This document shows positions 12,825-17,971 of a DNA stretch of 17,971 bases, piece after piece. The notes below the pieces were generated by a model. That model worked only from the letters and a program-made list of their open reading frames with translations. It searched no databases and was not told where the DNA came from. The number at the start of each line of letters is the position of its first letter. Positions within the stretch are counted from its first letter, which is position 1. A program made the position numbers and the translations under genes. Source of the stretch: Rhodospirillales bacterium (GTDB lineage: Bacteria; Pseudomonadota; Alphaproteobacteria; Rhodospirillales; JABHCV01). The stretch is taken from positions 1 to 17,971 of the forward strand of contig JADHSW010000036.1 of the NCBI GenBank assembly GCA_016776705.1. Reading direction: 5' to 3'.

Positions 12825-15458
12825 TTGGGATATGTTTTGGCCGCAATAATCAATAACAATGATCGGGGGGATATTGGCCACTGGGAAATTCAGGCCGACA
12901 CAGGCGAGCTTTTCTGGTCCAATGAAATCTACAGAATTCACGGTCTTGATGATGGCGGCGAGATTGACGTTGAGGCAGTTATCAATGCCTATCATCCCGA
13001 CGATAGGGAAAAGGTAGGCGATTGCATCTGCCGCGCGTTGGAAAATAAAGAGAATTTTCAGTTTGAATTAAGGCTGATTAAGCCCGATGGGGAAATTCGG
13101 CACGTCAAAGCGACCGGGACAGTTCGCCTTAAGCCCGATGGCGATGTGCGATCGATCTTTGGTATTTTTCAGGATATATCTGATTCCATTTATCAGAAAA
13201 ATGCCCTTGAACAGAAAAACCGTATGCTTCAGCAGGCAGAGGCATTAGCCAGGTTTGGTCATTGGGAAATTCAGGCCGATACAGGCGAACTTTACTGGTC
13301 GGATGAACTTTACCGCATTCACGGCCTGGAAGTGGGCAGTGAAATCGCCATTGATGCAGCCCTCAATGCTTACCATCCTGATGACCGCGAAATGGCGGCT
13401 GAGTATGTTCGTCGCGCCCTGGAGGAAAAGGAAGACTATCAGTTCGAATTAAGAATTATGCGGCCCGAAGGGGGCATTCAATATATTAATTCTATGGGGA
13501 TCGTCAGCCTGAAGCCCAATGGTGATGTTCAATCGGTTTTTGGGGTTTTTCAGGATATAACTGACCTTAAAATTGCTGAGGAGGGCAAAAGGGAAAACGC
13601 TGCCTTAATTGATGCATTATTCGAGCATTCACCTGTGCCCATTACCTTCAAGGATCTGCAGGGAAGGTATCGTTCCGTAAGTCCGGCTTTCGCTCAGTAT
13701 CAAAATAAATCCGTTGAAGATATTATTGGCAAAACGGCGGATGATCTATTTCCGAAAGAAATAACGGAACGTCTGAAATTAAGTGATCGTTCCATCATTA
13801 ATACAGGGACGCCGCTTGGAGTTGACAAGTCTTTTTCCGTCAAATCCGGATCAGGAACCTTTCAGGTATCGAAATTTCCTATCATGGATAAAAACGGCGT
13901 AGTCACCGGCGTCGGTACCGTTGGAATAGATATTTCCGACATCGTCGAAGCGCAGAAGGAATTGCAGCGCCATCGCGATTTACTTGAGAAGACCGTCGAT
14001 GAGAGAACCCGGGAACTCATACGAAGCGAGGAAAAGTTCAGATCCATTTTTGACAATGCCCAGGCCGGTATTGGGCGCTCAAGGCTGGGTGATGGAACAT
14101 TGATCGAGGCCAATTCGAAATTGGCTTCTATGCTCGGTTACGACAATGTCGATGATTTTATTTCGGATTTCAGATTTTCTGACCACTTTGTCGAACCCGA
14201 AGGGCGAAAAAAGCTTCTGGATGCCTTCGAGAACTCTCCCGGTAAAGTTTGCGAAGTATCGTTATATCGAAAGGATGGTTCGATTATTGCTTTTAGTTCT
14301 CAGGGCAGAATTAATAGCGATGAAGACTATGTGGAATTTTTTGTTGTTGATATTACGGAAAAAAAACAGGCTGAAGACAGAATCAAACTGTTTCTTGATA
14401 ACGTCCACGAAGGGGTTTTTCTGGTTAGGGAAGGCAGGATTATTGATGTCAGCAGTACCGGGACGACAATGCTGGGATATACCCAGGATGAAATCATAGG
14501 AATGTCGCCTATTGACATTGTTGCCCCCAGATTGCGGGAATTCGTTTCGCGTCAGATATTTGAGAATAATCCGGAATCATATGAATCTGAAGTGGTGAGA
14601 AAAGACGGAACATCGATTCCCGTCCTCGTAAAAGGGCGCACAATGACCCTGGGCGGTGAGGATATCCGCATCACCACGATTCTGGATATTACCGAGCGTA
14701 AAAATGTAGAAATTCGTGAACTTGAAGCAAGGGATCAGGCCGAAATGGCCAACCGGGCCAAGTCCGAACTTCTCGCCAATATGAGCCACGAACTTCGCAC
14801 TCCCCTGAACGCCATTATCGGCTTTTCCCAGGTTTTGCAGGAACAGCTTTTCGGTCCGCTGGGAAGTGAACGCTACCACGAGTATGTAACGGACATAACA
14901 AATTCCGGCCAGCACCTTCTCTCGCTTATAAACGATATTCTGGATGTTTCGGCGGTAGAATCGGGCAAGTTGGAGTTAATCGAGAATAACTTGAATCTTC
15001 TACTTGTTATTGAGGATTCTGCCCAGATGGTTCGTGGACGGGCGAAGGAAGGCGAGCTTCTATTTATCACGGATATTGATAATGACCTTCCGGAACTCAG
15101 GGCAGACGAACGCAGGGTCAAGCAGGTGTTGCTCAATCTATTAAGCAATGCAGTGAAGTTTACCCCGCCAGGTGGGGTGATTTCTGTTGGCGCGCGTACA
15201 AATTCTGCAGGCGAGATCGTCATGCAGGTGACCGATAACGGCATTGGCATGAACAAGGAAGAATTGGCTAAAGCCCTAGATAAATTTGGTCAGGTTGACA
15301 GCTCTCTTTCAAGAAAACATGAGGGAAGTGGCCTGGGGCTGCCCCTTACTCTTGGTCTGGTTCAACTTCATGGTGGTGTTATGGATATTCAAAGCACAAA
15401 AGGGCAGGGAACCGTCGTGACCGTTAAATTCCCCAAGGAGCGGACGCTGAATCAGTGA
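12825..15458 (+). CDS. Soluble multi-PAS sensor histidine kinase
   Basis: The 877-residue kinase has no signal peptide or membrane helix, so it senses cytoplasmic signals. In order: PAS1 (about 18-120) and PAS2 (145-247), which share about 62% identity and are a tandem duplication; PAS3 (about 258-372); a coiled coil (373-400); PAS4 (about 403-511); PAS5 (about 517-624); HisKA with phospho-acceptor H655 in NMSHELRTPLNAIIGFS; and an ATPase domain (about 755-870) with LLNLLSNAVKF, DNGIGM and GSGLGLPL. No receiver domain or adjacent regulator gene is present, so its partner is elsewhere. PAS1 and PAS2 are of the PAS_3 type (GHWEI, YHPDD); ligands are unknown. No ATG or GTG is available: the frame opens after a stop at 12777 and only TTG codons exist, at 12825 and 12837. 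The latter has GGGA 6 bases upstream and may be the true start. Base composition is markedly AT-richer than the flanking genes. Confidence 0.93.
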   Translation: MGYVLAAIINNNDRGDIGHWEIQADTGELFWSNEIYRIHGLDDGGEIDVEAVINAYHPDDREKVGDCICRALENKENFQFELRLIKPDGEIRHVKATGTVRLKPDGDVRSIFGIFQDISDSIYQKNALEQKNRMLQQAEALARFGHWEIQADTGELYWSDELYRIHGLEVGSEIAIDAALNAYHPDDREMAAEYVRRALEEKEDYQFELRIMRPEGGIQYINSMGIVSLKPNGDVQSVFGVFQDITDLKIAEEGKRENAALIDALFEHSPVPITFKDLQGRYRSVSPAFAQYQNKSVEDIIGKTADDLFPKEITERLKLSDRSIINTGTPLGVDKSFSVKSGSGTFQVSKFPIMDKNGVVTGVGTVGIDISDIVEAQKELQRHRDLLEKTVDERTRELIRSEEKFRSIFDNAQAGIGRSRLGDGTLIEANSKLASMLGYDNVDDFISDFRFSDHFVEPEGRKKLLDAFENSPGKVCEVSLYRKDGSIIAFSSQGRINSDEDYVEFFVVDITEKKQAEDRIKLFLDNVHEGVFLVREGRIIDVSSTGTTMLGYTQDEIIGMSPIDIVAPRLREFVSRQIFENNPESYESEVVRKDGTSIPVLVKGRTMTLGGEDIRITTILDITERKNVEIRELEARDQAEMANRAKSELLANMSHELRTPLNAIIGFSQVLQEQLFGPLGSERYHEYVTDITNSGQHLLSLINDILDVSAVESGKLELIENNLNLLLVIEDSAQMVRGRAKEGELLFITDIDNDLPELRADERRVKQVLLNLLSNAVKFTPPGGVISVGARTNSAGEIVMQVTDNGIGMNKEELAKALDKFGQVDSSLSRKHEGSGLGLPLTLGLVQLHGGVMDIQSTKGQGTVVTVKFPKERTLNQ
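12876..13565 (+). repeat. Tandem duplication of a PAS domain (two 309-bp copies 381 bp apart)
   Basis: Segments 12876-13184 and 13257-13565 align without any gap at a constant offset of 381 bases (127 codons). By hand count 64 of 103 residues are identical. The first 70 or so bases, encoding GHWEIQADTGELxWS, are also very close at DNA level. The 72-base linker between the copies encodes a helical Gln-rich segment ending QAEALARF, which is missing in front of copy 1. Confidence 0.9.
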
Positions 15459-15517
15459 GAAGGCCCCATCTGGCTGGACAGCATGGCAGCGAAGTAACGC
15501 TGGATTCCTGAATCGTC

Positions 15518-16876
15518 TTAAACAGCCCGCGAGTGGCGGCCTTTTCCACTGTCCAGATAGGCATCGAAGGCGGCGGCGACCAGACGCACGAACGGGCGGC
15601 CGGATTCCGTTACCGTGATGGAGTTACCTGAAAGGGTGATGATGCCGTCTTGCGACAGGGGCATAAGCTTTTCCACCTCAGGAACGAACGTTGCCTTTGG
15701 TATGTCAAATTGCTCGCACACGGCATCCAGATCAATCGTAAGATCGCACATGATGCGTTCAATGACATGGGCACGCAGGCGGTCGTCATCACTCAACTCA
15801 ATGCCGCGTTCAATCGGCAAAGTCCCGGCGGCAATGTTTTCACGGTACTGTCTTAGCGACGAAATGTTCTGGATGTAGCCCTGACTCATCTGGCCAATGG
15901 CCGATGCCCCGAAGCCGATCATTGCGGGGGCGGTGTCGGCTGTGTAGCCTTGAAAATTCCGGTGCAGAACGCCTTCATTCAGGGCTTCTGTCATTTCATC
16001 ATCAGGCAGTGAGAAGTGATCCAGGCCGATGGCCTTGTATCCAGCCTTGATGAACTTCGCAGAGGAGGCCTCGAACTGTTGCCAGCGTGCATCGGCGTCG
16101 GGCAGGGCGTTCTCGTCTATCAACTTCATGTGGGACTTCATCCATGGAACATGGGCATAGCCGAACAGGGCGACCCGGGCCGGTTTCAGGCCGATGGTCA
16201 GTTCCGCTTCGCGGATAACCATTTCCGTCGTCTGATTGGGCAGGCCGTACATCAGGTCCATGTTGACATGATCGATACCGTGTTTGCGCAGCCAGCCGAT
16301 AACCTGCGCGGTCATTTCGTATGGCTGGACGCGATTGATGGCTTTCTGGATGTCGTCATCGAAGCTTTGTACACCGATGCTTGCGCGATTGACGCCTGCT
16401 AGTTGTAATGCCTGAATATACTCCTCGCTTGCCGTACGCGGGTCCAATTCAACGGCGATTGCGGCATCTTCGGGAACGTCGAAGCGCAGGCGCAAACGCT
16501 CGATAATGCGCATCCAGTCTTCGCCCTTGAGCATGGTCGGACTGCCGCCGCCCCAATGTAAATTCGTCGCCTTGAAACGCGCAGGCAGGGTACGTGCGAC
16601 AAGGTCGATTTCTTCCAGCAGCACCTCAAGGTAATCGGCGACCGGATCGTAGCGTTTAACGATCTTGGTGTAACAGCCACAGAACGAGCACATCTCGTCG
16701 CAGAATGGAATGTGGAAATAAAGGGACAGGGGCGTCTGCGGATCAAGCCCTTCGAGCCAGCCACGATAGATGTCGCCTGTGATGCTGTCGTTGAAGTGCG
16801 GCGCGGTCGGATAACTGGTATAACGCGGCACCATCAGGTCATATTTCTTGGAGAGATCTTTTATCATCACAGGCAT
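15518..16876 (-). CDS. hemN: Oxygen-independent coproporphyrinogen III oxidase
   Basis: The radical-SAM enzyme decarboxylates coproporphyrinogen III to protoporphyrinogen IX in haem synthesis when oxygen is scarce. The [4Fe-4S] motif C-x3-C-x2-C-x-C (CDEMCSFCGC, at about C59, C63, C66, C68) is the true HemN form, with the fourth cysteine that separates HemN from HemW. Other family marks are YTSYPTAPHF at the N-terminus, LHWGGGSPT, ELDPRT, RASIGVQSFD, DLMYGLPNQT and the HRNFQGYT segment near residue 310. From the ATG at 16876 the length is 452 residues, close to the 457 of E. coli HemN. The frame extends upstream to 16927 inside the phosphoesterase gene, but that part is not conserved. An ATG at 16867 is another option. 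No Shine-Dalgarno sequence precedes either. It lies 13 bp after the phosphoesterase gene stop on the same strand. Confidence 0.95.
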   Translation of the reverse strand: MPVMIKDLSKKYDLMVPRYTSYPTAPHFNDSITGDIYRGWLEGLDPQTPLSLYFHIPFCDEMCSFCGCYTKIVKRYDPVADYLEVLLEEIDLVARTLPARFKATNLHWGGGSPTMLKGEDWMRIIERLRLRFDVPEDAAIAVELDPRTASEEYIQALQLAGVNRASIGVQSFDDDIQKAINRVQPYEMTAQVIGWLRKHGIDHVNMDLMYGLPNQTTEMVIREAELTIGLKPARVALFGYAHVPWMKSHMKLIDENALPDADARWQQFEASSAKFIKAGYKAIGLDHFSLPDDEMTEALNEGVLHRNFQGYTADTAPAMIGFGASAIGQMSQGYIQNISSLRQYRENIAAGTLPIERGIELSDDDRLRAHVIERIMCDLTIDLDAVCEQFDIPKATFVPEVEKLMPLSQDGIITLSGNSITVTESGRPFVRLVAAAFDAYLDSGKGRHSRAV

Positions 16877-16889
16877 TATAGAGGGTTCT

Positions 16890-17699
16890 TTACAAAGGAT
16901 CGACAACGAACGAGTTGGGCGGACCATAATCGCCTATCAGGCTGCAGTGGGCAATCAGGCCGTTATCTTCGTTCCATAGGAAAACAGGGCAGGCTGCGGG
17001 TTCGAGCATAAAACTGGAAGACGATCCGGTTGTGAAATCCATTGTCATCTGGAAAACCAGTGACGGCGCGACACAGGCGATGGTGCCGCCCCATGCAACG
17101 GATATATTGCGATGCATGTGGCCGCACACGATTCCGACAATCTGACTGTTTCGCCTGATGATCGTCTCAAGCTTGTCAGCGTTGACGAAGGGGCGCTTGT
17201 CCATAAAGCCGATACCGCTCTTGAACGGTGGGTGATGCATGAAAATCAGGGTCGGTCGGTCGGGCTGGGCTGACAGGGTTTCTTCCAGCCATTCCAGGCG
17301 ATCCATGCACATTTCACCACCATCATGGTCTTCGCGCTTGGTGTCCAGGGCGATAAGCCGCAAGGGGTGATCTTCCAGTGTGTAATGCAAAAAGGCACCG
17401 TTTTTCGGCAAATAACCCAGATTTTCGAAGTTCCTGCGCATCATGTCGCGGTCATCATGATTGCCGGGAATGACAAAAACAGGAATTTTAATGCGATCAA
17501 ATTCCCGGCGCATGATCTGGTAATCCTGCACATGGGCCTTGTTGACCAGATCACCCGTCGCCAGAACCAGATCGGGGCGAGGCGAGAGCGCGTTCAGGTG
17601 TTCAATCGCCGCCTCAAGTGCGGCCATGGTATCTACCTTGCCTTTAAGCAACTGGCCATCGGTGCGAAGATGTAAGTCGGAAATTTGGGCGATGATCAT
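16890..17699 (-). CDS. Calcineurin-like metallophosphoesterase (CpdA/GpdQ type)
   Basis: This 269-residue cytoplasmic hydrolase has the complete dimetal site of class III cyclic-nucleotide phosphodiesterases: D8 and H10 in ISDLHLR, D50 in ATGDLVN, N80 and H81 in IPGNHDD, H155 in MHHPPF, and H194/H196 in CGHMHRN. Known members hydrolyse cAMP (CpdA) or glycerophosphodiesters (GpdQ), and sequence alone does not decide between them. Length fits CpdA. The ATG at 17699 begins directly with the first strand (MIIAQISDLHL), so the start is secure even though no Shine-Dalgarno sequence is obvious. It precedes hemN by 13 bp on the same strand, suggesting a two-gene operon. It is divergent from the hydroxypyruvate isomerase gene across a 67-bp gap. 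Confidence 0.9.
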   Translation of the reverse strand: MIIAQISDLHLRTDGQLLKGKVDTMAALEAAIEHLNALSPRPDLVLATGDLVNKAHVQDYQIMRREFDRIKIPVFVIPGNHDDRDMMRRNFENLGYLPKNGAFLHYTLEDHPLRLIALDTKREDHDGGEMCMDRLEWLEETLSAQPDRPTLIFMHHPPFKSGIGFMDKRPFVNADKLETIIRRNSQIVGIVCGHMHRNISVAWGGTIACVAPSLVFQMTMDFTTGSSSSFMLEPAACPVFLWNEDNGLIAHCSLIGDYGPPNSFVVDPL

Positions 17700-17766
17700 A
17701 GTACTGCAATTTGGTATATGTTGCGGGCGCGCATGCTACTCTTTGAAAGGCATGCTTTAAAGAGAA
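17700..17766. promoter_or_regulatory. Short divergent promoter region with paired GCATGC palindromes
   Basis: This 67-bp gap separates the phosphoesterase gene (-) from the hydroxypyruvate isomerase gene (+) and must hold both promoters. GCATGC occurs at 17731-17736 and 17750-17755, 19 bases apart centre to centre, roughly two helical turns. The second copy is flanked by an imperfect palindrome (AAAG...CTTT). A shared operator is possible but not shown. Confidence 0.3.
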
Positions 17767-17971
17767 ATGAAAGCAATGCCGAAATTTGCCGCAAATTTGA
17801 ATTGGCTTTTTACCGAGCTTGATTTCCCGGATCGCTTCGAAGCCGCAGCCAAAGCCGGATTCAGGGGTGTCGAATGCCTGTTTCCCTATGATTTTCCAGC
17901 TTCCGAATTGAAACAGCGACTTGCGGATACAGATATTCAAGCGGTGCTGATAAATGCTCCACCCGGTGATT
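17767..17971 (+). CDS. hyi: Hydroxypyruvate isomerase, N-terminal part
   Basis: An open frame runs from the ATG at 17767 to the window edge and gives 68 residues: MKAMPKFAANLNWLFTELDF, then DRFEAAAKAGFRGVECLFPYDFPASELKQRL and VLINAPPGD. This is the typical start of the Hyi family, TIM-barrel enzymes of the xylose-isomerase-like superfamily that interconvert hydroxypyruvate and tartronate semialdehyde in glyoxylate and glycerate metabolism. The PYDFPA and NAPPGD segments are family hallmarks. A second ATG at 17776 (MPKFAANL) matches the usual family N-terminus better and could be the true start; AAAGAG or AGAGAA upstream could serve as the ribosome binding site. The 3' part is outside the window, so metal-binding residues cannot be checked. 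Confidence 0.88.
   Translation, partial: MKAMPKFAANLNWLFTELDFPDRFEAAAKAGFRGVECLFPYDFPASELKQRLADTDIQAVLINAPPGD

Overview
The window looks like ordinary chromosome from an alphaproteobacterium, most likely a free-living Rhodospirillales-type aquatic organism. This is inferred from gene content: an ELM1-family protein, an alphaproteobacterial HspQ, a RumA/RlmD-type RNA methyltransferase, a DmdA-like GcvT-fold protein, a hydroxypyruvate isomerase and oxygen-independent HemN. Most genes are moderately GC-rich. I see no tRNA, rRNA, CRISPR array, insertion sequence, prophage or defence gene.

Layout. 1-70 is the tail of an unidentified + strand gene, convergent with an orphan family-5 solute-binding lipoprotein-like or periplasmic protein gene (75-1745, -). 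1808-5116 is a compact putative metal-response module. It holds a small membrane SHOCT protein and a periplasmic Met/His/Gly-rich PepSY-like protein, both on the - strand and separated by a terminator-like hairpin. Divergent from them is an OmpR/EnvZ-type regulator-kinase pair whose periplasmic sensor is also Met/His-rich. 5117-6255 (-) carries hspQ then pyrE. 6371-10647 (+) is a tightly overlapping four-gene operon: a ThDP-dependent enzyme, a PilZ protein, an ELM1-family protein and an m5U RNA methyltransferase. 10726-11382 holds a small four-helix membrane protein convergent with, and overlapping, a small secreted Cys-containing protein.

11601-12731 is the DmdA/GcvT-like protein. 12825-15458 is a large soluble hybrid of five PAS domains and a histidine kinase; its first two PAS domains are a clear tandem duplication and the gene is AT-richer than its neighbours. 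15518-17699 (-) is a metallophosphoesterase followed by hemN. The window ends inside a hydroxypyruvate isomerase gene (17767 onward, +).

The strongest candidate for an undescribed system is the Met/His-rich module at 1886-5116. A sensor with a Met/His-rich periplasmic segment sits divergent from two small envelope proteins with the same composition, which suggests sensing and buffering of a soft metal such as copper. That is an inference from composition and layout only. The remaining genes are mostly conserved housekeeping or signalling genes.
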